NCBI GenBank assembly: GCA_948146395.1
Contig: OX411547.1
Coordinates: 55,543,566-55,607,565 of the forward strand
From: Fragum whitleyi
Taxonomy: Eukaryota; Mollusca; Bivalvia; Cardiida; Cardiidae
Reading direction: 5' to 3'
Length of the DNA: 64,000 nt
Position numbers and translations under genes: made by a program. The notes under the pieces are model-generated. The model ran no database searches. It saw only the letters and a program-made list of their open reading frames with translations, and was not told the origin of the DNA. Position 1 is the stretch's first letter. The number at the start of each line of letters is the position of its first letter. Shown here one piece after another: positions 1-10,100 of this stretch.

Positions 1-162
1 GGTAGGGGACCCGTAACAGTTGTTCAACGTTTTGGATGTAATTAACTTTAACAGTGTTAACCGAGGTTTCCTAATGATTTTCATAAGGAAACCTCAGTCA
101 ACATTGTGAAAGTTCATGTGTTCCGAAATGTTGGGGAACTATTACAGTTCCACTTCCTTAAT
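1..162. mobile_element. MITE-A copy 1 (TTAA palindromic element, left edge cut)
   Basis: Matches the copies at 7200, 31855 and 36782: a palindromic core around GAGGTTTCCTAATGA...GGAAACCTC and a terminus reading CACTTCCTTAA. The left end is at the window edge. Confidence 0.7.
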
Positions 163-949
163 ATATCACATAAAGTATTGTATAGTTTAAAGCTTGGTTG
201 TTTTTTGGAGAATCCAAAAGTTATTGCTATAGCCTCAATACTGCTGTTGTGGTTGTTGTCGTGTTAGTTGTACATACAGGATGTTTTGTGAGTAGTCATT
301 GAATAACGAATTTATAAAATAAGTCATCTATAAACAGATATAAATTAGGCTGCGCACAAATTTGATTTTCAATTTTTAATATGACCTCGCTTTTAGCAGT
401 AGATGTAGATATTTATGAAATTATTCTGGGAAATATATAAAGCTGTCTGTGAATTGATGTCATCAAATTCATTATGACGGCAATTTCATAATGAAAATAT
501 ACGGATTCTAGATGTTCTTAGCTGGTTTGCATAGTTATTCTACAATTGAAATAATACCCATGTAATATCAAAAATATTCAACTGTTCTCTTTCGCGACAT
601 AGGTCATATTATCAAACAATATCTCTGCTACTACAAGAGGCATATACACAAACTTGAAATATTTTTGCTATATCAAAAGAGCAACCTATATAATCAAGGG
701 TGATAATTGTAAATGCATTTTTGTTAAAATTATGGCTCTTTTCTTTAAATTTTATCCACTTTCAAGCACCCAAGAGCAGAGCATTTTGCACCTGCATGCA
801 ATTAAAATGTATACTTATTAGGAATTTGATCATAATCAAATGAAATATTTGTTAAAGGGAAAACTTTCTGCAGTTATATGCTGTTAGACTGGTATTCAAC
901 TTAATCATGCCATAGACAGGGACGACCTTGGAACTATGTAAAACAATTT

Positions 950-1192
950 GAGCTTGTGCATGACATTTTCTACTATTTTGAATGTGCGCAGATCAAAGAC
1001 TATGTCCAGCCTGTGCATCCGCACAGTCTGTCCATAGTCTTTACTATGCGCTTGGTAGAAAGATAAGGTCTCAAAGAATATTCAGACAGTAAGGCAACCT
1101 TCTAATTGTACTACATGACCATCTAGATTACCCAATGTTTGCAACTCATGCAAAAATCAAGTTGTTGGAAATGTCACATGCATGCTCATTTA
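950..1192. mobile_element. MITE-B copy 1
   Basis: About 240 bp with ends GAGCTTGTGCATGACATTTT and AAATGTCACATGCATGCTC, plus an internal palindrome CAGCCTGTGCATCCGCACAG at about 1009-1030. Related copies lie at 6592, 11744, 14278, 15540 and 63808. Confidence 0.75.
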
Positions 1193-1928
1193 TAAGATGA
1201 TATGAAGAATGATACTTCCAGTAAGAAATTTATTATATACAGGTTTATCAAATTAGATGTTGTAACACTATAGAATTAAGAACGTTGTCAAATTGACATT
1301 GTGAGTGATTTGGCAAGATTTCAGATTGAAGTTGAATGATTGGAATAAAAGAGTTTTAAATGATTTAACAGGGAGATGAATGGAAAAAGACTAATTTTGT
1401 TTGAATCAAGCATTATTAGCCATATTCTTACTTTTTCTTTACTTTCCTAGGTAAAAATTACTTTTTTTTTTACTAAAAATAGATTAGCGTGTCTTGGCTA
1501 AGGTCAATCAAAGACCAATCAGAAATCTCCATTTTTTTAAGCCATTAAATTATGGAATGTTTGTGTGTAACTTGAATGAAGATGTTGATTGTTTAGAGTA
1601 TTTTTGGATTTTGAATGATTGGAATGAATGTATGGCATGAGGGATGAGTGAACCATTAAGAATATTTTTGGACAGAATGATAAAATGTCAATTTTAGAAT
1701 GTTTTTAACTTGTTGATGTAAAAGGTTTCAGGTTTGACAAAAAGTGCATGAATAATAGATATGAGCTTTGTATTATGAGGTAAAGTAAATAAAATAAGTA
1801 TAACATAGCCCTGAAATTTGATTCAGTAAATCACTTGTTTTGAACCAGAAAAAGTATAGAGTATCATTAAATAAAATAGTTTATTTTGTGAAAAACAAAA
1901 GCTATCGAAATTTTAGACATATTTTATC

Positions 1929-2000
1929 AAAGGTAGGTTATTAACATTGCTAATTTTGTTCAGCCTGAGCAAAATTAGCGATATTGGATTACCTCTCTTT
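1929..2000. repeat. 72-bp imperfect inverted repeat
   Basis: AAAGGTAGGTTATTAACATT pairs imperfectly with ATATTGGATTACCTCTCTTT around a GCTAATTTTG...CAAAATTAGC stem. A related half (TTATTACCTCCCTTT) recurs near 63510-63525. Confidence 0.5.
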
Positions 2001-2147
2001 AATTTCCCTAAAAATTCACCTATCTTGCTCATTCAATTTCATTCCAAAATCATTCACCTTGTCAATTTCACGACATTGTTAACTGTACAAAGCTCATTCT
2101 GGTTATGCTGTGTTGTAACATTGTGATAATCTTGTACACTTCTATAG

Positions 2148-2186
2148 GTGTGGGAATCTGGTCCCACATTTGAGTTTGCTGACTCG
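2148..2186 (+). CDS. Candidate 39-nt micro-exon of the amphiphysin-like gene
   Basis: The acceptor ACTTCTATAG ends at 2147 and a strong donor, TCG|GTAAGT, sits at 2187. The 39 nt between read VWESGPTFEFADS with no stop, phase 0 at both ends, so it fits before the phase-0 exon at 7066. Thirteen residues are too few to recognise by homology, and chance pairing of splice sites is possible. It would lie between the BAR domain and the linker. Confidence 0.35.
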
Positions 2187-2305
2187 GTAAGTTTTCGGGG
2201 GAATATACTTGTTATAGAAGAGATATGCCTGGGATATCAAAACATCAAATAGTTGATTTCGTTATGCGCTTCTGGAGGTTTAGACAGATTGTAGAATAAC
2301 TTATT

Positions 2306-2555
2306 TGTGACCCGTCACAGGAAAAGGGACCATCTGGGAACTATGTATATAGAATATTCAGAAAAGGGATTGGTTCCGGCATAGGTCAACCAGTAGGAGC
2401 ATTCCCAAAATAATTGCATGAAAAGGTAGAATTATCATTCAAGATTCAGAAAACTTGATATTTTGCAAAAAGTATTGACCCTGGTTAGCGCAGACTAACC
2501 AGGGTCGACACATTTCTCATTTCCCAGATGGTACCTTTTTGCTTGGCTGGTCACA
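2306..2555. mobile_element. MITE-C copy 1 (TGTGACCCGTCAC ends)
   Basis: About 250-bp inverted-repeat element: it opens TGTGACCCGTCACAGGAAAA, has an internal palindrome TAGCGCAGACTAACCAGGGT and closes GGCTGGTCACA. It is the most frequent MITE here, with at least ten other full or partial copies. It starts about 120 bp beyond the micro-exon donor. Confidence 0.8.
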
Positions 2556-3311
2556 TATGATAAATTTTAGACCAATGATGTTCTTTGCAAAGATGCTTCA
2601 TGAAAATTATAGGTATGTGACTGTACATTGGGTATTTCGATTAAAGATTGAAATATATTGATCATAATTGAACAAAGTTGAAATTATGGGTTACACATTG
2701 GAATTGTCTCAATAAGAGTATTTAAACGGGTATTCAAAACATGGGTCTTGGTTGAGAAATGCAAATTTTATACTGGCTTTAGCCCATCTAATCTGGGCTC
2801 CCACTCACAATTGATTCTTAAAATTGGAAGTCAAATTTGAACCTGTGTGTGTCACTTTATGGCATCAATAATTCCATGTATGCAAAGTGGAGAGATGGAT
2901 AGCTAAGCAGTGCATTGAAATTCTTTTGAGATTATGAACAGGGTTTATAAGTCGCTAGCTTTATAAGGAGGGCTTAGAGGCCCCACAGGCTCATTTGCTT
3001 TAATTACTTTTCAATGACCAGACATATCTCTTGTGCACCTTGTTTTGAAAAATACATGTTCAACAGCTCTTGTAGTCCCACCGAAGACATATATTTGCTT
3101 GGTATGGGAAATGCCTTAGAAATGCTTTGTTATGTCTGAGACATTTATATGTATGTGTTTGTCATGTTTTATTTCCATGAGATCTTTTTGAATGCATAGA
3201 ACTTCTTTCACTTTCATGTTTTTCCAAATTTCAGATTGGTCTGAAATTCAAAGGGGTTGCAGAAGGCAATGAAAATCAGATGCAATTAGAAATGAAACCG
3301 TTCTTTGTGGT

Positions 3312-3380
3312 AGAAAATATTGTGGGAAAAATAGAAATTGCTTGTTGCAAGCAATTTCTTCTTTTCCCACAATATTTTCT
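3312..3380. repeat. Hairpin D copy 1
   Basis: Near-perfect 69-bp palindrome: AGAAAATATTGTGGGAAAAA pairs with TTTTCCCACAATATTTTCT and GAAATTGCTTG with CAAGCAATTTC. The same hairpin type recurs at 10440, 37050, 42428 and 44385. Confidence 0.7.
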
Positions 3381-3488
3381 CAAGTATAAAATTAGAGGGA
3401 CATAAAACCCTAAAATGTGAAGGAAAGGGTTATAAAATATCTTTTTGTTCTCACAACTTTGTTTCGAGACACTCTAGAGGAAAAGATT

Positions 3489-4093
3489 TTTATGCCCATG
3501 CATCAGGTTCATATTGTCTCATTAGTGTCTGTCTGTCTGCCTTTAGCTTACATTCTGGAAGTTGTGGGTTGATCCCTGGTGGTAGCAAATATTCTTTCCG
3601 ACGTTTGTCTCTCACCAATGTGAGATAGCAGTCAGAGGCTAGGAAAGGGGGTTATGGTAGTACAGGTGAAAGAAATACCAGGAATCCATTGTTAGGTGCT
3701 CTGGCCACCGCGATATAACTGCGAAATTGTTGAAAGAGGCGCAAAACCATTCATACAAACAAACTGTCTGCCTTTATGTTTGTCTGCAAAAACTTTAACT
3801 GTGAACTAAATATTTGACTGTTACTTCAGCACTAATTGAGTGACAATGCTCATATTAGGCATGAAGGTTCCATTAACCAATACACCTCATTTCAATGTCA
3901 AGGTCAATTATCAAGGTCAAACTTCGAAAAAATGGCAGTTTCAATGGCATTTGCGTATTTTGAACACATCTCTTTACATGTCTTTCTGCATGTGCAAATG
4001 TACCTCTGTCCATCGGGCTTTTGTTGTTCTCGTCATTTGCATGTGGGTACCCTAAGTCAGGGGAAGAAATTTTCTTATACCATAAATTCATAA
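3489..4093 (+). mobile_element. Pearl-like element split by a SINE
   Basis: Opens TTTTTATGCCCATGCATCAG and runs into (CTGT)n, then a body like that of the element at 9600: AAACATTGCTCATATT-type text, then AAGGTCAATTATCAAGGTCA. The SINE at 3546-3763 interrupts the microsatellite. The right end is not defined. Confidence 0.55.
3546..3763 (+). mobile_element. tRNA-derived SINE, 5' truncated, with 13-bp target duplication
   Basis: Flanked by CTGTCTGCCTTTA at 3533-3545 and 3764-3776. It contains a B-box-like GTGGGTTGATCC, the shared body GAGGCTAGGAAAGG, AATACCAGGAATCCATTGTT and the tail AAAACCATTCATACAAACAA. Confidence 0.75.
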
Positions 4094-4671
4094 AATCAAT
4101 GGTCTATGTCACAAAATCAAACTTCCATGCTTTAAGCATTTGCATAGGTCCTTTTTTAGCTCCTTATTTGAAATCTGTTTGTATTGTAGTTAAGATTACA
4201 TAGACCTCGGGATATGACTAAAAATGCATGGAATAAACCATTTTTTCATTGATTCTTACTTCTCCATCATGTGAATATTAGATTCAGGTCTGCATCTTGG
4301 CTATTCAAATTCAAAAGTTAGAGAAAATTTGACTTAATCATAACATACAAATCTAGGACCTTCAGATTAGTTGCTTGGTATGCATGTGGATATTTGTCTT
4401 TATACCCTTCCCCTTTCTTTGTCATTTGTTTGAAAATCTAACCATCTTTAGAAAAAAAAAATGTTTCAAAACAGAAGAAAAAATTAAATTTGTAGTCATT
4501 AGCAAAACTAAGATGCCTTTATCTAAAGTCTTTCAAGATTAAATAAAAACATCAACAGACCCTGACGGGGGACCAAACCTTGTTACTAGGGCTTGAATAA
4601 AAAGGAGTTTAAGGCTATTAGTCTGTCCTTCAATGATATGCAATGACCTCACAGCATGGATGATTTTTCGA

Positions 4672-4850
4672 TTGTTTGTCTTAACCACAAATGGGTCGAT
4701 AATCTGAGACCTATGTGGGATAGAAGCTGGAGGCTAGGAAAGGATGCACCTGATGGTTGTACTGATGTTGTAAATACCAGGAATCCATTGTTATATGCTT
4801 CAGCTTCCGCAATATAACTGAAAGTGGTGTAAAACCCCATTCAAACAATG
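4672..4850 (+). mobile_element. SINE body fragment
   Basis: Same body as the other SINEs (GAGACCTATGTGGGATAG, GGAGGCTAGGAAAGGATG, ATACCAGGAATCCATTGTTA) with the tail ACCCCATTCAAACAATGAAT. The tRNA-like head is missing. Confidence 0.65.
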
Positions 4851-4857
4851 AATGGTT

Positions 4858-6182
4858 TTTATACGCCCGAAGGGTCGTATTATGTTATGGCCTCGGTCGT
4901 CCGTCCGTCTGTGCATCTGTCCGTCTGTCTGTCTGTCCGTCCGTCCGTCTGTCCGTCCGTTAGCAATTTTTTGTGTGCGCCACTCCTCCTAAACTACCAA
5001 TGGGAATAAGCTGAAACTACACACAATTACTCCCTATGATGTCTAGTTGTGCATAAGACCTTTGAAATTCAAATCGCTCCAGTCATTCCTGAGAAATCTT
5101 GAATTATCTGCCCTTGAATTTAACAAAAATCACTGTTTTTTGTGTGCGCAACTCCTCCTAAACTATCAATTGGAATGGGCTGAAACTAGACACATTTACT
5201 CCCTATGATGCCTAGTTGTGTATAAGAGAAAAAAGATGGCTGGGTTGACAGTGCAAGCAGCATCTCTCTCTACTCAAGGAAACTAAAGGCAAGTCACCTT
5301 AGACTCGACTTATTCCCAGGGGAAAGTAATATAGCAGATGAAGCAGCTCTTCCCTAACAAGCTACAAAAGAAGCATGTCTCCTATCAGACTCGCTTGCTA
5401 ACAGACTCTAGATGCTAGCATTAGGCATCTCATTATTGTCTAGCAAAGTAAAAGCATTTAGTCTTCTGCAGACTTGTTTGCTTAAATAATTACAGAGCAA
5501 ATCTTGCATCATCACCCACAGAAGCAGATCTCCGAGGACAAACAAGAACAAAGCATGTCTTGTAAGACATGCTTGTCTTGAACCTCACAGGACAAAGCAT
5601 GTCCAACAACGAGAAAAACATCTCTCCAGAAGGCCAGTCAATCAACGAACATATCTCAAGTCTTGTGCAGCCAATCCTTTCTTCTAGTTGTGTATAAGAC
5701 CTTTGAAATTCAAAATGCTCCTGTCAATCCTGAGAAATCTTGAATTATCTGCCCTTGGATTAAACAAAAATCATTGTATTTTGTGTGCAACTCCTCCTTA
5801 ACTATCAATTGAAATGAGCTGAAACTAGACACAATTACTCTCTATGATGTCTAGTTTTGCATAAGACTTTTCAATTCAAAATGCTCCAGTCATTCTAAAG
5901 TTATCTTGGATTATCTGCCCTTGAGTTGATGAAAAAGCAAAATTTCTTGTCGGCTCATTTTCTCCCACATTTTGGATGGGAATGAAAGGAAACTTGCCAT
6001 AATGACTCTTGTCTTTTTGTGCTTAGGACTAAATATATTTTCATATTTAAATGTTATGGCACTAGATGTCTGTCTGTCTGTTTGCAATATTTTTAGCTAT
6101 CATTCAAGCTCACGTTACTGACAAGCCAAGGTTACTGACAAGCCCCTTCGGTCGTATATGCACCGCTCTGCGAAGCTCTTGT
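4858..6182 (+). mobile_element. Pearl-like element with an insertion in core unit 2
   Basis: Starts TTTTATACGCCCGAAGGGTC, then about 100 bp of CCGT/CTGT microsatellite, then roughly 180-bp core repeats beginning at TTTTTTGTGTGCGC (about 4968, 5142 and 5780). Ends TGCGAAGCTCTTGTT at 6182. A 457-bp sequence splits the second unit. Confidence 0.7.
5227..5683. mobile_element. 457-bp insertion with 15-bp target duplication
   Basis: CTAGTTGTGTATAAG occurs at 5212-5226 and again at 5684-5698, where the tandem unit should have it once. The insert starts AGAAAAAAGATGGCTGGG; its end, reverse-complemented, starts AAGAAAGGATTGGCTG, so weak terminal inverted repeats are possible. AAGCATGTC recurs inside. 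No coding potential and no poly-A tail. Class unknown. Confidence 0.65.
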
Positions 6183-6591
6183 TAATAAGTCACTCAACTG
6201 CCAGAATTGCCTAGAACATATAACTTTGTCAACTTTGATTGATTATTTATTGCACTGCTTTGCCAAATGATATTAAAGCATTTATTTAGTAATCATTGGT
6301 CACTGCACTCTTTGTTATCTTTTTTAAGGTCTTTCAATCGTATAATAATAACTTTGTTAATGCAGCTTGAATAAGTAGGAGTTGGTAAGGTTATGTGGCC
6401 CATCTTTGAAATGTAAATATATTTAAATGGATGAGACCCATCATTCAAAAAGCCAAAATCTAGGGAGTCAGAAAGATAGAATATATATATCTGCAAGAAC
6501 TTGACAGTTTGACCAGACTAAAAATTGAACAATAGCTTGGGAATGATAGAATGATACTGAGAGTAAGTCAATAGCTCAGGAACAAACAATT

Positions 6592-6829
6592 GAGCCAGTG
6601 TGTGACATTTCCAACAATTACACATGTGTGCAAAGCAAAGCCTTTAGGTAGCCTGTGCAGCTGCACAGTCTGACCACAGTCTTTGCTATGCGCCATATAG
6701 TAGAAAAGGTCTTAAATCCTCTTCAGGCAGACACTTAGTATTTTAATTGAATTGTTTGGTTGTCTAGGCTGCACAGAGTATGACCATGACGCAACTATGA
6801 AATTGTTGGAAATGTCATGCACTGGCTCA
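6592..6829. mobile_element. MITE-B copy 2
   Basis: Ends GAGCCAGTGTGTGACATTTC and GAAATGTCATGCACTGGCTC form inverted repeats; they extend outward as ACAATT / AATTGT. A CAGCTGCACAG palindrome lies in the centre. Confidence 0.75.
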
Positions 6830-7065
6830 ATTGTAACCGCCTGTATGTTGATAGGCAGTTGCATCTGTTTTGCCCCTAGTCATAGAACTAAGGACTTCTT
6901 CAGACAGTCATCACTTCCCTTTTAAAATATGTAGAGCTCTCGTAAATCATAATCACTCTATTTTGAGATCATACCATTCAAAAAATGACCTGGCAACCAT
7001 CAATAATTAACCATCGTGTAGTCACAATAATTGAATCATTTGGTTTGCTTCTGTTTTGTCTCTAG

Positions 7066-7163
7066 GGCACAGAGAAGATGGAGGGTATCGCAGGAAAGTT
7101 GAGTTCGGACAATGCACAGTTTACCTACACACCTAGAAAAAACCTTAGAAATACAATTGTTAT
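7066..7163 (+). CDS. Amph: Amphiphysin-like exon: post-BAR linker
   Basis: The acceptor TTTTGTCTCTAG ends at 7065 and the donor GTAAGTAT starts at 7164. The 98 nt encode 32 residues starting GTEKMEGIAGKLSSDN and containing FTYTPRKNLRNTIV; the other two frames have stops. The final two bases (AT) pair with the A opening the next exon to give Ile. I do not recognise a domain; by position it should be the end of, or just after, the BAR domain. A MITE-A copy begins about 36 bp beyond the donor. Confidence 0.72.
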
Positions 7164-10100
7164 GTAAGTATAGAAGCTATTTTGATGATTGAGTCTATAG
7201 GGTCTTTAGGTAATGGAACCGTAGAAGTACCGCAATATTTCGGAATATGTGATTTTCACAATGTTGACTGAGGTTTCCTAATGAAATCATTAAGAAACCT
7301 CCGTTTACACTAAAAATTCATCACTCCTGAAACATTATGAAACTATTATGGGTCTAATACCTTAGAATACTTTAGATGTTCAAGCTAGACAATAAGACAT
7401 TCAATTTACATGGGCCAATCTAGGGTTTGCGTGAGACTAGGGATCTAGATACCCCCCCTGAATTTCAGTCAAGATTATATGGATGCCAAGTTTGAAATTC
7501 TAAATATTTAAAGCATCATTTGGTCAGTTGGCAGGCAAAAACTATAGATTATTTCAAGGCAATTTGTTGATCCACTGGGGAAAATCATAAGAAAATTACA
7601 TTTTGTCTTATTAATTATATTATCTTTTATGTCACAGCACACATCCTTTCCGACTTTTTGTCTCCCACCAAGGATGTAATGGTACTACTGGTGTGAGAAA
7701 TACCAATAATCCATTTTTAGGTGCTCCATAACCTTACTGTAAGATTGTTGAAAGTGACATAAAACCCCATTCAAACAAAACAATTAAAAAATATTTTATG
7801 TCAATTAAAGTACATCTATTACAACAGAATTTAAGCTTTTTACAACATTTTAGCATTGGTATACGCTCTAGGCTCATTTTCATATTTATTCCAATAGTGT
7901 TATGACACATGTGAAATATAAAGAATATTCAACAGGTTTTTTTCACTCCCGCTTCTTAGGTCATGTTATGAAAATGTTTATGCATATTCTTTGTGTTAGT
8001 AAACAATCACTCCAGAACCAGTAACAAATTTTGTAGAATAACTTTCCCAGTTTTGTTAGCAAATTGTTCAATGCTTTTGATACATCCTAGTTGTTTAAAT
8101 CACAGAATTCGAAGACGCAAACTCCTTTATGATGAACTTTCCAGATACTTAAGGTACTTTGAATGTGATTTAATTTTGCAATTGAGATTGATTTTTCTTG
8201 CACGGATAAAATGAACAAGTCGTGGGGTTGCATATTTTGAAGAAGCTAAAGCTATTTTGAAATTTTGATTGTGTGATTATTTTATGATATTTGCATGCCT
8301 CTGCATCAATAAGTTCAGAGCATTTTGAGGGATCAGTGCAAACCTATTGTAAGTGCCTATATATCTATAGGCACTTACAATAGTTTTATGCTTACCCCTC
8401 GAGTTTGGTTTACCAGTGTTTATCTGTCTGTCCTCCAAAAACTTAATCTGAAAACTCAACCTATGAATTTAACATTTTCCTGTTGCTTCAATGATGTAAA
8501 CATTATAATGCTCCTTGGTATGATGATATCTTTAATTTTTACGAGGGGTTTTCCAAAAGTCTGTGGACTTTCTTTATATCTTGAATGCTTGTTTTCAACA
8601 GAAATCATTGTAAACAACATAAGATGAATGTCAAACATTTAGGAGTTTAAGTAAAGTATTTTTATCACGGAGACACACATAACATCATGCGGCCTAAAGA
8701 GCAAGTTTCATGTTTTACACTAACAAATTCTGTGACTGTAACACTAATTATATCGTTTAACACTCAAATACAGTTCTTAGATTTTCGCGTGTTACTTCTA
8801 TTGAGACAAAATAGTATGTCCTGATAAGTTCATTGATTGAAACACGTTTCTTTACACGAAAAAATAGTATTGATCAATATAGGTGGTACATAAATTACAG
8901 CTACCAGGACGTCAGAAAGACAACATTAGATTGGCTTCTGTTACAGAAATTGATACTCAATGAGAGAAGGTGATTTAAAGGATCGTCACTGACACCTAGA
9001 TAAGAGCCACCACTACATTATTTTCACAATAAAATATTGAAAACAAGCAATTGTAAAAATTCGAAGAAAACTTTATTTAAGCATCAAGTGATGGACAAGT
9101 GTCAACTGATTGTAAAAAACTGTTACTATATTACATGATATAATGATAGGCAATTTAGACACTTAAATAAGTTAATGTTAAAGCCCTGTAACCTGAAAAT
9201 TGATTATATAATGGCACATTTAGAAATTATTTGTAGTAAAATTTACTGTAAATCGAAATTTGGGATGAGCTTATTGAATAAATCCAAAGTACAGTATGTG
9301 TTTTGGATATCCGACGTCAACATCGTACGTCAGAAACTTGTGGCGTGCTCCGCTTGGTGCATAGTGCATGTTTTTTTACCATTATATCTTTACATCTGTT
9401 TGGTGTACTTCTATCAAATTTGGAGTGAGAGCAGAGAAAAGAAAGCTCAATAAGATGATATGATTTATATTTTCATATGATCAGCAGTCTTTGAGATATG
9501 GCCTTAGTCCACAAACTTCTGGAACACCCCTTGTACAATTGCAAGGTCAATTATCAAGGTCAAACTTTTAAAAGAATTGCCAATGTAGGGGCGTAAGTGT
9601 TTTTATGCCCCCAAAAGATTGGGGGCATATTGTCTGTCTATCTATCCATCTGTCTGACTGGATGGCTGTCTGTCTGTTTGCAAAACTTAACCTAAAAACT
9701 AAACATCACCAATTATTTTAAGCCTATTTAAAAGACATTGCTCATATTTGGCATGCTGATAGATCTTATCAATACGCACCTTCAGATACAAAGGTCATGG
9801 GACAAGGTCAAGGTCATTTTTCAAGGTCAAAGTTTAGAAAATATGCTTTTCAGGGGCATAATATGTTTCTTAAATAACATCTTGTTTAAAACATATCTTG
9901 TTTTATTATGGTAGTTTGTTAGAGAGCAAGACATGCTGAATGTATCTTTCTTAGAATTTAAGATTTGGTGAAGGTGGATCATGAAAGTATTTTAACGTTA
10001 ATTATTTAGTTAGTTATCTTTGCACCTTTTTTTTGCTCTTAACAACAGGGACCCTGATCAGAAAAGGGACAGTTCTAAGATTCCATTCTTTTTCCGAATG

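Noticed and set aside
3233..3420. Possible exon after TTCCAAATTTCAG with a long open frame
   Set aside because: The frame runs into hairpin D, no suitable donor with the right phase was found, and the phases of flanking exons do not need it.
9175..9453. 92-codon frame inside the mariner-like element as transposase
   Set aside because: No mariner motifs (HDNARPH-type or YSPDLAP-type) and no similarity I can recognise.
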